From contig NZ_CP137559.1 in assembly GCF_019249725.2 (NCBI RefSeq), positions 2,917,001-2,981,000 on the forward strand: a stretch of DNA of 64,000 nucleotides, in the 5' to 3' direction. Made by a program: the position numbers and the translations under genes. The notes under the pieces were generated by a model. That model saw nothing but the letters and a program-made list of their open reading frames with translations. It did no database searches and was not told the origin of the DNA. The stretch comes from Segatella hominis. Lineage in GTDB: Bacteria > Bacteroidota > Bacteroidia > Bacteroidales > Bacteroidaceae. Positions 1 through 9,543 of the stretch are shown piece by piece. Positions within the stretch are counted from its first letter, which is position 1, and each line of letters begins with the position of its first letter.

Positions 1-1040
1 TCATATTTCATTGAAGATATAATTTCTTTCAAATTATAATTGTACTTAATCCGTTTTTTACGCTCTATTTTTTTTTCACCAACATTATAAATTAAAGCTT
101 TTATCACTATATCCTTTCCCAAATGTCTATAATTCCCACTCAATTCTTCAGATTCGATTTCTGTAAATCCTCTTCTATTGGTGTATACTGTATTTATCGA
201 TAATGTCAATGGAATTTTTCTTTTTCCATAAGACAATGTTGAATTACGTAGATGACCTTCATATCTCAGTATACGATAATCTACACCATCTATAAACAGT
301 TTTCCTTCTATAATAACTTTTTTAACATTTCTTTTAGCTTTAAATGTTATGACATAAATATTACTATTCGCACCTGATAAAATAGTATAATCGATATTAT
401 AATATTTCTTATACTCTCTTGTTAAAAAAGGAATAGGCATATTCTTCGTTATTTTACGTGCCAAAAGCCCCAATTGCACCAAAGAAAAGAAATTAGTACA
501 GTATGACAAATCGCCGTCTTTACCTGTTTTCAATGTAGCATAACGTCCTGTTATCAAAGATAATTTTCTTAAAGAAATTTCCGATTTTGCATTAAAGAAT
601 GTTTCAATATATTCATTACATGTTCTGTCATTCAATGTGACCTGCCTATAAATAAAGTCTGACTCTTTATTTTTATAAGATTTTGCCTCTAAAAGCAATT
701 GGTCCATAGCCCTCTTTATTATTACATCTATTGGGTACGCCGTCACTTCATGCAATTTTACGACATATGGTTTCATTTTTATTGTACCATTTAAACGAGA
801 TAATGGTATAATTAGTTCATGATAACCGACATAACTTATCTTTGCAACTCCTTTCAAATTAGTATCTAAAGTAAAGGCACCATCTGCATTAGTCACCGTT
901 CTACAATCTTGACTAACAAAAACTGTAGCAAAAGGTAAACATGCATTTGTTTCTTCATCAACAACATATCCTTGATAACATTGAGGATAAATGTGCAAAG
1001 AAGAAAACAGCAATACAAAAAATAACAAATATTTTCCCAT
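1..1040 (-). CDS. carboxypeptidase-regulatory-like domain outer membrane protein, 3' end off window
   Basis: An open frame runs from an ATG at 1040-1038 to the window edge (at least 346 codons), so the C-terminus is missing. The first ~20 residues (MGKYLLFFVLLFSS...) look like a signal peptide. Residues ~22-75 (GYVVDEETNACLPFATVFV, then NADGAFTL and AKISYVGY) match the CarboxypepD_reg-like beta-sandwich that opens many Bacteroidota outer membrane proteins. The rest (YDLL-type polar segments, many Tyr/Lys/Asn) resembles the DUF5686/plug-less companions of this domain, but I cannot assign it. It is probably exported to the outer membrane or periplasm; substrate unknown. It is divergent from the TPR/HTH gene at 1244, and a TAATTTTG -7 element lies upstream (about 1113-1120, minus strand). 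Confidence 0.6.
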   Translation of the reverse strand, partial: MGKYLLFFVLLFSSLHIYPQCYQGYVVDEETNACLPFATVFVSQDCRTVTNADGAFTLDTNLKGVAKISYVGYHELIIPLSRLNGTIKMKPYVVKLHEVTAYPIDVIIKRAMDQLLLEAKSYKNKESDFIYRQVTLNDRTCNEYIETFFNAKSEISLRKLSLITGRYATLKTGKDGDLSYCTNFFSLVQLGLLARKITKNMPIPFLTREYKKYYNIDYTILSGANSNIYVITFKAKRNVKKVIIEGKLFIDGVDYRILRYEGHLRNSTLSYGKRKIPLTLSINTVYTNRRGFTEIESEELSGNYRHLGKDIVIKALIYNVGEKKIERKKRIKYNYNLKEIISSMKY

Positions 1041-1207
1041 CTTATTAAGTATTAGCTTGCGCACTTTTATGATATTAAATACGCATCATAATCTTTTTTG
1101 AAATTTAATTTTGGCAGCAAAATTAGTGTTTTTTGGCAAAAAGGAAAACCAAAACACTTGACAAAGTGTTGACATCCCCTATTTTAAGCAATAAATTAAT
1201 AAAAGAA

Positions 1208-1239
1208 TTTGCTATTTTACATTTAATTTATTACTTTTG
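1208..1239 (+). promoter_or_regulatory. Bacteroidota promoter abutting the start codon of the TPR/HTH gene
   Basis: TTTG (1208-1211), 20-nt spacer, TACTTTTG (1232-1239): a full match to the Bacteroidota TTTG/TAnnTTTG consensus. The ATG begins at 1244, so transcription should start at or within a few bases of the start codon, giving an almost leaderless mRNA. Confidence 0.6.
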
Positions 1240-1243
1240 CCAC

Positions 1244-2995
1244 ATGAAAAAGATTATTATCATATTTTTCGGACTTATAGTATTCCTCTCTTCATGTACT
1301 AATCATGATAGAAAGATTGAATATTCTACATTAGAAAATAATGTAGAAAAAAATCCCATGGAAACATTAGATAAAATTGACAGCATTCTAAGAATATTAG
1401 AAGATGACAATATATCTGACTATATGCATTTAAGTTTATTAAGATACCAGGCAAAAGACTTATTGGATAAAAACATATCCAAAGAGCAAGACATAAAAAA
1501 AATTAAAGCTATCACTCAATTTTATAAAGAGCAGGAAAATAATCCTAAATTATTAAAATTGTCACTATATTATTGTGGCAGGATTTACTCTGAGCAACAC
1601 GATGCTCCATCTGCTTTAGATTATTATGAGCAAGCGGTAAATATTAATAACAAGAATCTTGCATTTGACTCTAAAATTTATAGTCAAATCGGTTATTTAT
1701 TTTACTTTCAAAACTTAAATAAAGAAGCTTTCCAAAACTTTACTTTTGCCTACACTTTAGCAAAAGAAGCTAAAGATACTATGAAAATAGTAAACGCAAT
1801 GAAAGACATTGCATCTGTAGAAATAGCTAACAACAACTATAATAATGCCATAAAAACGCTGGCAAAAGCTTTGAATATAGCAAAATCCACGACCTTATGC
1901 ACTCAAAGACGCATCAACAGTATTACATCATATTTGGCCATGGCTCTCAATCAAAATGGAGAATATACTAAAGCTAAAAAAATTATCGAGCCAGTACTTA
2001 AAGAAATACATCCATCAGACACGAGTGCTGTCTTCTCTATCTATGCCGAAATTTTAGAAAACTTACAATATGACTCCGCTGCATTCTATTATAGGTATCT
2101 CTCTGAAAAAGGTAGTATCTATGCACAAGAAACAGCATTTTCGTATCTAACAGAAGCAGCTATAAAACATACTAAAAATGAGACTGCCCAGAAATATCTA
2201 CAACAATACTTCAATGCAAGAAACAACGTAAAAAAATATACCTATACCAAATCATTATTACAAGTAAGCAAATTGTATAATTATCAACAACAGATAAAAG
2301 AAAGAGAAATTGTCAAAAACGAAAAAAAAACAATCATCTATATAGCAAGTATTATAGTTGCACTATTAGTCATTGCCATTCTTCTCTGTTTGTTAATAAT
2401 TCAAAGAAAAATACAACATGAAAATATACAAAAAAAGCGCATTCAGATACTTCAAAAAATACAAAAAAATATACTCCAACAAAAAGAAAAAGAATTAATG
2501 ACTATAAAAGATAAAATAGCTTTTTGGGAAAATCAAATAAATAGCACTCAAATTCAAAATCAAAAATTACAAGAACAGCTTGCAAAAGAAGAAGAAAACT
2601 ATGCTATAAAAAATGCATTATATACTATAGAGAAGAAAGAACGCAATGTAGCCTTTAATACCTTATCAAAAACGGATATTGTTAATAAAATTCTCTTGAA
2701 GAGTAAAGCAATTCAAAGAGAACATTTGACTACTTCAGAAAAGGATGAAGTTATTCAAGTGTTCAAAACATATCTTCCTAAATTTATAGACGATTTAATG
2801 GCTTTATATGATTTAAGTTTACAAGAACTACTTGTTTGTCTTCTCCTAAAACTTAATATAAAACCTTCTAGCATTAGTTACTTGCTAGGTACTACAATTT
2901 CTTCTATTTCTAAAATTAGAAGTCGTTTATATAAAAAGATATTTAATAAAGATGGTGGAGCAGAAAAATGGGATGAATTTATTCGGTCATTGTAG
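1244..2995 (+). CDS. TPR protein with transmembrane helix, coiled coil and C-terminal HTH
   Basis: 583 residues. The frame is open further upstream, but the ATG at 1244 begins a lipoprotein-type signal (MKKIIIIFFGL..LSSC, Cys about residue 18) and follows the promoter directly. Residues ~30-350 are TPR-like helices (for example ALDYYEQAVNI, AFQNFTFAYTLAKEAKD). A transmembrane helix lies at ~364-386 (IIYIASIIVALLVIAILLC), followed by a charged coiled coil (~390-470) and a C-terminal LuxR-like helix-turn-helix (LLGTTISSISKIRSRLYKKIF). This architecture is common in Bacteroidota as a one-component sensor/regulator: periplasmic TPRs would sense and the cytoplasmic HTH would bind DNA. Targets are unknown; the divergent gene at 1-1040 is a candidate. 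Combining a lipobox with an internal membrane helix is odd but recurrent in the family. Confidence 0.65.
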   Translation: MKKIIIIFFGLIVFLSSCTNHDRKIEYSTLENNVEKNPMETLDKIDSILRILEDDNISDYMHLSLLRYQAKDLLDKNISKEQDIKKIKAITQFYKEQENNPKLLKLSLYYCGRIYSEQHDAPSALDYYEQAVNINNKNLAFDSKIYSQIGYLFYFQNLNKEAFQNFTFAYTLAKEAKDTMKIVNAMKDIASVEIANNNYNNAIKTLAKALNIAKSTTLCTQRRINSITSYLAMALNQNGEYTKAKKIIEPVLKEIHPSDTSAVFSIYAEILENLQYDSAAFYYRYLSEKGSIYAQETAFSYLTEAAIKHTKNETAQKYLQQYFNARNNVKKYTYTKSLLQVSKLYNYQQQIKEREIVKNEKKTIIYIASIIVALLVIAILLCLLIIQRKIQHENIQKKRIQILQKIQKNILQQKEKELMTIKDKIAFWENQINSTQIQNQKLQEQLAKEEENYAIKNALYTIEKKERNVAFNTLSKTDIVNKILLKSKAIQREHLTTSEKDEVIQVFKTYLPKFIDDLMALYDLSLQELLVCLLLKLNIKPSSISYLLGTTISSISKIRSRLYKKIFNKDGGAEKWDEFIRSL

Positions 2996-3076
2996 CCAAC
3001 ACCTTACACCACTAATCTTCGCATCAATTCAAGCTTAAATAAAGCATTTAAGCGACTGATTTACAAAATAATATTA

Positions 3077-3123
3077 AAAGTTCACAAGTTTGTGGTCCAC
3101 AAACTTGTGGACTTTGTTTTTTT
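3077..3123 (+). terminator. long palindromic terminator
   Basis: Two 19-nt arms (3077-3095 and 3097-3115) pair almost perfectly around one central base, followed by a run of T (3117-3123). It ends the TPR/HTH gene. The same palindrome recurs at 38192-38230 in the opposite orientation. Confidence 0.7.
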
Positions 3124-3128
3124 ATCCG

Positions 3129-3325
3129 AATATTGCAGATACGGAATATAATGGATAATTGGCAAGCCAATCCTGCTCCCTGTAAGGTGACATGGATAGG
3201 CGCATACCTTTCAATCCCTGATTGCGCTCCACAAACACCCTCAGACTCTTAGCCTGTAAAGGTCATTGCTTGCTTTCCATTGATATAGGTATTTGATGGC
3301 ATTTCTCTTCATAACTATCTGATTA
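3129..3325 (-). pseudogene. internally deleted remnant, possibly an AAA ATPase
   Basis: No intact frame. Read on the minus strand, a short N-terminal-like piece (MKRNAIKYLYQWKAS) is followed, in another frame, by a C-terminal-like piece ending GMRLSMSPYREQDW...YSVSAIFG and a stop near 3126. The two ends recall the N- and C-termini of the AAA/DUF4143 ATPases common in Bacteroidota, with the middle lost. The assignment is from pattern memory only and is tentative; that this is a decayed coding remnant is more secure than which family it was. Confidence 0.35.
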
Positions 3326-3370
3326 TTTGACACTTTTGAATACAAAAATACATTTTTTATTTCAGAGAAT

Positions 3371-3454
3371 ACAAAAAGTCGTCCTTAAAAATATATAAAA
3401 CCACAAAAAGTCGTCCTTAAAAGTGTGAGAAATCACAAAAAGTCGTCCTTAAAA
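3371..3454. repeat. three identical 20-bp direct repeats at exact 32-bp spacing
   Basis: The 20-mer ACAAAAAGTCGTCCTTAAAA occurs at 3371, 3403 and 3435, i.e. every 32 bp, with unrelated 12-bp spacers. It lies just downstream of the outer membrane protein remnant; the last copy supplies that remnant's terminal residues FKDDFL. The core GTCCTTAAAA loosely resembles the GTCCTAGAAAAA core of the IS3-family left end at 19380. Confidence 0.8.
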
Positions 3455-3770
3455 GTGTATTTTACCCTTCGTCGCCTTGCTGAATTATACATCAAATGCA
3501 ACATTGCATAGCTTGGCAGCGTATTGTTCCATTTCTCGGCCTTCTGCATCAGCTTGCCTTTGCAGAAAGAACGGGTTAGCGAGGCATTCCATACCAGATC
3601 GCTGGTGTTAAACGACTTCTCGCTGTAACCGCGCCTGCAATATTCCTTCAGGTCGGTAGAGAGCGAAATGCCCAGAGACAAGCGTGTCGCCACGGTAAGC
3701 CAACTTCACCTTAGTGCCTGTCACCACCACGTCATCGAGGGCAACATCCCTATTGATTTTTTCTTGAGCA
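3433..3770 (-). pseudogene. remnant of a TonB-type/outer membrane beta-barrel protein (N- and C-termini joined)
   Basis: On the minus strand, 3770-3690 encodes the mature N-terminus of a Bacteroidota outer membrane protein (AQEKINRDVALDDVVVTGTK, then VKLAYRGDT), while 3690-3460 in a shifted frame encodes a beta-barrel C-terminus (SLGISLSTDLKEY..RGYSEKSFNTSDLVWNASL and PSYAMLHLMYN). The large central part, normally hundreds of residues, is missing, and the frame changes at the junction. The 86-residue open frame from 3693 is therefore a fragment, not a gene. No promoter is needed to explain it. The pattern (both ends kept, middle lost) is repeated elsewhere in this window. Confidence 0.6.
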
Positions 3771-3826
3771 AAAGATACAAAAAAACTCTACTTGCATTCC
3801 TTTTCTAAAAATAAATGACGATTTAT

Positions 3827-3857
3827 TTTGTAATATGCTAAAATAAATGTACTTTTG
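3827..3857 (+). promoter_or_regulatory. leuS promoter
   Basis: TTTG (3827-3830), 19-nt spacer, TACTTTTG (3850-3857), followed by a leader of about 60 nt to the leuS ATG at 3924. Full consensus match. Confidence 0.65.
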
Positions 3858-3923
3858 CACCTTGAATGGGGTTATACCTTATTATATTTAAGAATAAGAA
3901 ACAAAATAAATAAGATAACAACA

Positions 3924-6782
3924 ATGGAATACAACTTCAGAGAAATCGAGAAGAAATGGCACCAGAAATGGGTCGAGAACAAGACCTATAAGGTGACAGA
4001 GGATGAAAACAAGAAGAAATTCTATGTGCTCAACATGTTCCCTTATCCATCAGGAGCAGGTTTGCACGTAGGTCACCCACTTGGCTATATCGCCAGCGAC
4101 ATCTACGCTCGCTACAAGCGTCTTAATGGCTATAACGTGTTGAACCCTATGGGTTACGATGCTTATGGTTTGCCTGCTGAGCAGTACGCTATCCAGACAG
4201 GTCAGCACCCAGAGGTAACTACCGTAGCCAACATCAACCGCTACCGCGAACAGCTCGACAAGATTGGCTTCTCTTTCGACTGGGACCGCGAGGTTCGCAC
4301 CTGCGATCCAAAGTATTACCATTGGACTCAGTGGGCTTTCCAGAAGATGTTCAACTCTTTCTTCTGCAACGGCTGTCAGAAAGCTCAACCTATCGAGAAG
4401 CTCATCAAGCGTTTCGAGGAAAAAGGTTCAGAGGGCTTGAACGTGGCTCAGAACGAGCAGATTGACTTCACAGCTGAGGAGTGGAACAGCTACGACGACG
4501 TGAAGAAGCAGCAGATTCTGATGAACTACCGCATCGCTTACCTCGGCGAAACTATGGTAAACTGGTGTCCAGGTCTGGGTACTGTACTTGCCAACGACGA
4601 GGTAGTAAACGGCGTAAGTGAGCGTGGCGGTTATCCTGTCATCCAGAAGAAGATGCAGCAGTGGTGCTTGAGAACATCTGCTTACTCTCAGCGTCTGCTC
4701 GACGGTTTGGAGACCATCCAGTGGAGCGACAGTATCAAGGAAACCCAGAAGAACTGGATTGGCCGTTCTGAGGGTACAGAGGTAGTATTCTCTGTAAAGG
4801 ACAGCGACGTGAAGTTCACCATCTTCACTACCCGTGCCGATACCATGTTTGGTGTTACCTTCATGGTTCTGGCTCCAGAGAGCGAATATGTTCAGCAGGT
4901 AACTACTGCCGAGCAGAAGGAAGAAGTGGAGAAATATCTCGACTATGTAAAGAAGCGTACAGAGTTGGACCGTATGGCTAACCACAGCGTAACCGGCGTA
5001 TTCTCAGGAAGCTACGCCATTAATCCATTCACCGGCGAGGCAATCCCAGTATGGATTTCAGAATATGTATTGGCAGGATATGGTACAGGTGCCATCATGG
5101 CTGTACCTGCTCACGATAGCCGTGACTACGCCTTTGCCAAGCACTTCAACCTGCCTATCATTCCTCTTATCGAGGGTGCTGATGTTTCAGAGGAGAGCTT
5201 CGATGCCAAGGAAGGTATCGTAACCAACTCACCTGTAGCAGGCAAGAGCAGCATGGATGGCTTCTCTCTGAACGGACTCACCGTGAAGGAGGCTATCGCA
5301 GCTACCAAGAAGTTTGTTACCGAGAAGGGCATCGGCCGAGTAAAGGTAAACTATCGTCTCCGTGACGCTATCTTCTCTCGCCAGCGCTACTGGGGCGAGC
5401 CATTCCCTGTATATTACAAGGAAAAAATGCCACAGATGGTTCCAGAGGAGTGCCTGCCACTCGAATTGCCTGAGATTGAGACCTATAAGCCAACAGAGAC
5501 GGGTGAGCCACCATTGGGTCGCGCTAAGAAGTGGGCTTGGGATGCAGAGAAGAAAGAGGTGGTTGACAAGAGTCTCATAGATAATAAGACCGTATTCCCA
5601 CTGGAGCTCAACACCATGCCAGGTTTCGCAGGTTCATCTGCTTACTACCTGCGCTACATGGATCCTCACAACGACGAGGCACTCGTAGGCAAGGAGGCTG
5701 ATGAGTACTGGCAGAACGTGGACCTCTACGTAGGTGGTTGCGAGCATGCTACCGGTCACTTGATTTACTCTCGTTTCTGGAACAAGTTCCTCTTCGACCT
5801 CGGCGTAAGCTGCAAGGAAGAGCCATTCCAGAAGTTGGTGAACCAGGGTATGATTCAAGGTCGCTCTAACTTCGTTTATCGCATCAACAGCGATGACCAC
5901 GATAAGGCTCCTGTATTCGTAAGCTTGAATCTGAAGAAAGATTACGACGTAACTCCTATCCACGTAGATGTAAACATCGTAAGCAACGATGTATTGGATA
6001 TCGAAGCATTCAAGGCTTGGCGCCCTGAGTATCAGAACGCAGAATTCATCCTGGAGGATGGCAAGTACATCTGTGGATGGGCTATTGAGAAGATGTCTAA
6101 GAGTATGTTCAACGTGGTAAATCCAGATATGATCGTCGAGAAGTATGGTGCTGATACCCTGCGTCTCTACGAAATGTTCTTAGGTCCTGTAGAGGCAAGT
6201 AAACCTTGGGATACCAATGGTATCGACGGTTGCCACCGCTTCCTGAAGAAGTTCTGGGGCTTGTTCTACGAGAACCGTACTGACAACTTCCTGCCATGCG
6301 ACGAGGCAGCTAAGCCAGAGAGCCTGAAGAGCGTTCACAAGCTCATCAAGAAGGTAAGCGAGGATATCGAGAAGTTCTCTTACAATACTTCTATCTCAGC
6401 CTTCATGATTGCCGTGAACGAACTCGGTCAGCAGAAGTGCCACAACAAGGAACTCCTGACAGATCTCGTCATCCTCATCGCTCCATTCGCTCCACACATC
6501 GCAGAAGAGTTGTGGGCAGCACTTGGCGAGCAGGGCAGCGTTTGCGATGCAGCATGGCCAAAGTATGATGAGCAGTATCTGAAGGAGAACGATATGCAGC
6601 TCACCATTTCCTTCAATGGTAAGGCTCGCTTCCAGATGACATTCCCTGTGGATACTCCTAACGAGGAAATCCAGAAACAGGTATTGGCAGACGAGAAGAG
6701 CCAGAAGTACTTGGAAGGATTCAACGTGCTGAAGGTAATCATCGTACCGAAGAAGATTGTCAACGTCGTATTGAAAAAATAA
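3924..6782 (+). CDS. leuS: leucyl-tRNA synthetase
   Basis: 952 residues, a complete class Ia synthetase that charges tRNA-Leu in the cytoplasm. The catalytic Rossmann fold carries the HIGH motif as HVGH (residues 48-51, in [11 protein letters not shown]) and the second signature as KMSKS (723-727). The inserted CP1 editing domain shows the Thr-rich motif [13 protein letters not shown] and the [15 protein letters not shown] motif that hydrolyses mischarged tRNA. A C-terminal anticodon-binding helical region and small C-domain follow. The open frame extends 23 codons upstream, but [12 protein letters not shown] is the usual family start and lies at a sensible distance from the promoter. The codon use is G+C-richer than in the following polysaccharide cluster, as expected for a highly expressed gene. 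Its placement before a YitT gene and rdgB is, from memory, a common Bacteroidota arrangement. Confidence 0.98.
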   Translation: MEYNFREIEKKWHQKWVENKTYKVTEDENKKKFYVLNMFPYPSGAGLHVGHPLGYIASDIYARYKRLNGYNVLNPMGYDAYGLPAEQYAIQTGQHPEVTTVANINRYREQLDKIGFSFDWDREVRTCDPKYYHWTQWAFQKMFNSFFCNGCQKAQPIEKLIKRFEEKGSEGLNVAQNEQIDFTAEEWNSYDDVKKQQILMNYRIAYLGETMVNWCPGLGTVLANDEVVNGVSERGGYPVIQKKMQQWCLRTSAYSQRLLDGLETIQWSDSIKETQKNWIGRSEGTEVVFSVKDSDVKFTIFTTRADTMFGVTFMVLAPESEYVQQVTTAEQKEEVEKYLDYVKKRTELDRMANHSVTGVFSGSYAINPFTGEAIPVWISEYVLAGYGTGAIMAVPAHDSRDYAFAKHFNLPIIPLIEGADVSEESFDAKEGIVTNSPVAGKSSMDGFSLNGLTVKEAIAATKKFVTEKGIGRVKVNYRLRDAIFSRQRYWGEPFPVYYKEKMPQMVPEECLPLELPEIETYKPTETGEPPLGRAKKWAWDAEKKEVVDKSLIDNKTVFPLELNTMPGFAGSSAYYLRYMDPHNDEALVGKEADEYWQNVDLYVGGCEHATGHLIYSRFWNKFLFDLGVSCKEEPFQKLVNQGMIQGRSNFVYRINSDDHDKAPVFVSLNLKKDYDVTPIHVDVNIVSNDVLDIEAFKAWRPEYQNAEFILEDGKYICGWAIEKMSKSMFNVVNPDMIVEKYGADTLRLYEMFLGPVEASKPWDTNGIDGCHRFLKKFWGLFYENRTDNFLPCDEAAKPESLKSVHKLIKKVSEDIEKFSYNTSISAFMIAVNELGQQKCHNKELLTDLVILIAPFAPHIAEELWAALGEQGSVCDAAWPKYDEQYLKENDMQLTISFNGKARFQMTFPVDTPNEEIQKQVLADEKSQKYLEGFNVLKVIIVPKKIVNVVLKK

Positions 6783-6823
6783 TAATATAGATAGGGATTG
6801 ATAAATTCCTCTATAGAAATAAT

Positions 6824-6868
6824 AAAACACATCGGGAAGGATCACCAGAAAATCTCCCGATATGTTTT
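6824..6868 (+). terminator. hairpin downstream of leuS
   Basis: Arms around CATCGGGA (6830-6837) and TCCCGATATG (6855-6864) with flanking A and T runs; ends leuS transcription. Confidence 0.5.
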
Positions 6869-6876
6869 AAAGAATG

Positions 6877-6934
6877 ACGTGAGGAAATAAAGAAAGACTC
6901 CCTAAGTTTTTCCTAAAACCTCACGTTATTTTTT
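6877..6934 (+). terminator. second terminator downstream of leuS
   Basis: ACGTGAGG (6877-6884) pairs with CCTCACGT (6919-6926) and is followed by a T tract (6928-6934). It sits just before the YitT gene, so leuS and YitT are probably separate transcripts. Confidence 0.55.
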
Positions 6935-6994
6935 CATCTTTTCCGTTTTGTGCATTTTTATGCAGGAAATATAATATTAAAAAGTTAGAATAAT

Positions 6995-7948
6995 ATGCAA
7001 ATAGCAATCAGTCAAACAATAAAGAATGAGGTCAAAGACTACTTCTACATTACTTTAGGCCTCTTGATTTACACCTTTGGATGGACGATATTCTTGCTTC
7101 CATACCAGATAGTAACAGGTGGCGTAACGGGTATTGCTGCTGTCATCTACTATGGCACGGGGATACCTATCTATTTGTCGTATTTTCTCATCAATGCCGC
7201 CTTGCTGCTTGCAGCTCTGAAAATATTAGGATTCAAATTCATGGTGAAAACGATCTATGCCATCATCATGCTATCGGTATTCCTGGCTTTGGCGCAAGAC
7301 TGGATGATTGGTGAAAATGGAAAGATGGTACAGGTACTGGGAGAGGGACAGGATTTCATGTCGCTCATCATCGGCTGTCTGTTTACAGGATTATCACTCG
7401 CCGTCGTCTTCCTGCATAATGGTAGTACGGGTGGAACGGACATCATCGCTGCCATCGTCAACAAATATCACAACATCTCGCTGGGACGAGTGCTCATCTT
7501 TGTGGATCTCCTCATCGTGGGCAGTTCCTTCTTCGTCTTCAATGCCAAACCAGATTTCACTACGATTGATGCAGTAAGAAAGGTAGTATTCGGTCTCTGT
7601 ACGATGGTAATAGAGAACCTGGTGCTCGACTATGTGATGAATGCCAAGCGAGAGAGTGTACAATTCATGATATTCAGCAAGAAATATCAGGAGATAGCCA
7701 ACGCCATCGGTATGCAGATGGATCATGGTGTGACGATTCTTGATGGTCACGGCTGGTACACGGGTGATGAGATGAAAGTGCTCTGTATCTTGGCTAAAAA
7801 GAACGAGAGCGTCACCATCTTCCGTATCGTGAAAATCATCGATCCGAATGCCTTTGTCAGTCAGAGTGCCGTCATCGGTGTATATGGCGAGGGATTCGAT
7901 GAAATGAAAGTGAAAATCAAAGATAAAGACATCAAGCAGTTGAAATAA
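6995..7948 (+). CDS. YitT family membrane protein (DUF161 + DUF2179)
   Basis: 317 residues. Five hydrophobic segments fill residues ~15-190 (FYITLGLLIYTFGWTIFLLP, ITGG..GIAAVIYYGTGIP-type loop, SLIIGCLFTGLSLAVVFLHNG), with the family signature GSTGGTDIIAAIVNKY. The soluble C-terminal ~90 residues (MNAKRESVQFMIFS..YQEIANAIGMQMDHGVTILDGHGWYTGDE) form the DUF2179 domain with its conserved G-x-G-W-Y/F-T motif. It is an inner membrane protein of unknown substrate; family annotations do not establish transport. No strong promoter was seen after the double terminator; rdgB follows after 72 nt in the same direction. Confidence 0.9.
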   Translation: MQIAISQTIKNEVKDYFYITLGLLIYTFGWTIFLLPYQIVTGGVTGIAAVIYYGTGIPIYLSYFLINAALLLAALKILGFKFMVKTIYAIIMLSVFLALAQDWMIGENGKMVQVLGEGQDFMSLIIGCLFTGLSLAVVFLHNGSTGGTDIIAAIVNKYHNISLGRVLIFVDLLIVGSSFFVFNAKPDFTTIDAVRKVVFGLCTMVIENLVLDYVMNAKRESVQFMIFSKKYQEIANAIGMQMDHGVTILDGHGWYTGDEMKVLCILAKKNESVTIFRIVKIIDPNAFVSQSAVIGVYGEGFDEMKVKIKDKDIKQLK

Positions 7949-8020
7949 CTGCTTGAATGTAGAGTCTTCAATATAGATTTGATATCAAGTTATTAATATC
8001 CATTTGAGAAAATAAAAATT

Positions 8021-8635
8021 ATGAAGATAGTATTTGCAACAAATAATCAGCATAAGCTCCAGGAGATTCGCGACATCCTGGGCAGCGACTATGAGGTAGT
8101 ATCCTTGAAGGAAATAGGATGCGATGTAGATATTCCTGAGACTGGTAACACATTGGAAGAGAATGCTTTACAAAAGGCACAATATATCTACGACCACTAC
8201 CATATCAGTTGTTTTGCTGATGATACCGGCTTGGAAGTAGAAGCTCTTGATGGTGCCCCTGGTGTACATAGTGCCAGATATGCAGAAGGTACAGATCACG
8301 ACAGCGAGGCAAATATGGCCAAGTTGTTGAGAGAACTGGCTGGCAAGGAGAATCGTCAGGCCCGTTTCCGCACGGTTATCTGTTATATTGAGAAACAGGA
8401 TGTATGTCCTTGTGGTTGCACCAGCATCAAGAAAGTACACCAGTTTGAGGGTATTGTAAATGGTCGAATCGCCACCGAGAAGCATGGCACAGAAGGTTTC
8501 GGTTACGACCCTATCTTCGTACCAGAAGGCTACGACAAGAGTTTTGCTGAATTGGGCGAAGAAATCAAGAATGGTATCAGCCATAGAGCAAGAGCCGTGG
8601 CAAAATTGGCAGAGTATCTGAAAAAACAGAAATGA
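8021..8635 (+). CDS. rdgB: non-canonical purine NTP pyrophosphatase (RdgB/HAM1 family)
   Basis: 204 residues, normal family length. It hydrolyses dITP, ITP and XTP to the monophosphates, keeping deaminated purines out of DNA and RNA. Signatures seen: N-terminal [12 protein letters not shown] (substrate-binding S/T-x-N-x-x-K), the acidic [14 protein letters not shown], the metal-binding [23 protein letters not shown], and C-terminal GFGYDPIF and [10 protein letters not shown] small insertion with three Cys (CPCGC, ~residues 129-133) lies between the central strands; it is unusual but the core is intact. The stop overlaps the ATG of the glycosyltransferase gene (ATGA), suggesting co-transcription with the polysaccharide genes downstream. 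Confidence 0.95.
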   Translation: MKIVFATNNQHKLQEIRDILGSDYEVVSLKEIGCDVDIPETGNTLEENALQKAQYIYDHYHISCFADDTGLEVEALDGAPGVHSARYAEGTDHDSEANMAKLLRELAGKENRQARFRTVICYIEKQDVCPCGCTSIKKVHQFEGIVNGRIATEKHGTEGFGYDPIFVPEGYDKSFAELGEEIKNGISHRARAVAKLAEYLKKQK

Positions 8636-9525
8636 TCAACTCGCTTTCGATATTAATCCCTACATATAATAATGTATGCTTTGAGCTTGTAAAAACCTTG
8701 CAGGCTCAAGCTGCGTTATTGTCAGACTTCGAGTACGAGATACTGGTAGCAGATGATGGAAGTACAGATTTATCTACCATAACAGCCAATCGCAAAATCA
8801 ATGAGATAGAGAACTGTCGCTATATCGAAAGAGAGAAAAACGTAGGCAGATCAGCTATCCGTAATTTTTTAGCAAAAGAAGCCAAATACGAATGGTTACT
8901 GTTTATTGATAGCGATTTACATATTGACAATACAGATTTCGTTAAAAAATACTCTTTAGCCGAAGGAAAGATAATTGTTGGAGGATTGAAGATTGGAGGA
9001 AATCCACAAACTTTGGTCAACAATCTGAGATACCAATATGAAAAGGCATGTGAAAAAGACCATGATTATCTCCATAGAATAAAGAATAGAGATAAGGAAT
9101 TCCGTACTACTAACTTTCTCATCTCCAAGACCGTTATTCAAGAATGCCCTTTTGATGAAAATTTCAAGTATTACGGATATGAGGATGTCTTGTTAGGCAA
9201 AAGTCTCTCTTCTAAAGGTTATCATATCAGCCACATAGACAATCCTATATTGCTGGACGAATATGAAACCAACTATCAGTTTATCAACAAGACAGAAGAA
9301 GCTTGCCGAACACTCTTTCAGTTCAGAAACGAACTGAAAGGTTACTCCAAAATACTTGATTATGCAAGAAAAATAAAAAAAATGCACCTTTATTCTGCCT
9401 GCCAAAAACTATATCCGCTGCTCAGCCTACCAATAAAAGCTAAGCTTACAGGCAATAAACCCAGCATTTTTTGGTTTAATATATATAAACTATTATATTA
9501 TATACATTTAGATCAAAACATATAA
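8632..9525 (+). CDS. family 2 glycosyltransferase
   Basis: 297 residues, GT-A fold. N-terminal SILIPTYNN and DDGSTD bind the nucleotide sugar, and the DXD metal motif appears as FIDSDLH (~residues 91-97). The acceptor region has the ED-type catalytic motif [10 protein letters not shown]. It is a soluble, probably membrane-peripheral, inner-face enzyme adding a sugar to a lipid-linked glycan. The ATG overlaps the rdgB stop by 4 nt, and porZ begins 18 nt after its stop, so rdgB, this gene and porZ look like one operon. Codon use turns A+T-rich from here, typical of acquired surface glycan clusters. Confidence 0.88.
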   Translation: MINSLSILIPTYNNVCFELVKTLQAQAALLSDFEYEILVADDGSTDLSTITANRKINEIENCRYIEREKNVGRSAIRNFLAKEAKYEWLLFIDSDLHIDNTDFVKKYSLAEGKIIVGGLKIGGNPQTLVNNLRYQYEKACEKDHDYLHRIKNRDKEFRTTNFLISKTVIQECPFDENFKYYGYEDVLLGKSLSSKGYHISHIDNPILLDEYETNYQFINKTEEACRTLFQFRNELKGYSKILDYARKIKKMHLYSACQKLYPLLSLPIKAKLTGNKPSIFWFNIYKLLYYIHLDQNI

Positions 9526-9543
9526 ACATAGCATTCATCAGAT

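Noticed and set aside
1133..1243. Upstream start for the TPR/HTH gene
   Set aside because: The extra 37 residues cover the promoter and would bury the lipoprotein signal.
4050..4985. Long minus-strand open frames inside leuS
   Set aside because: They are antisense shadows of a conserved synthetase gene, with Leu/Val-rich composition and no motifs.
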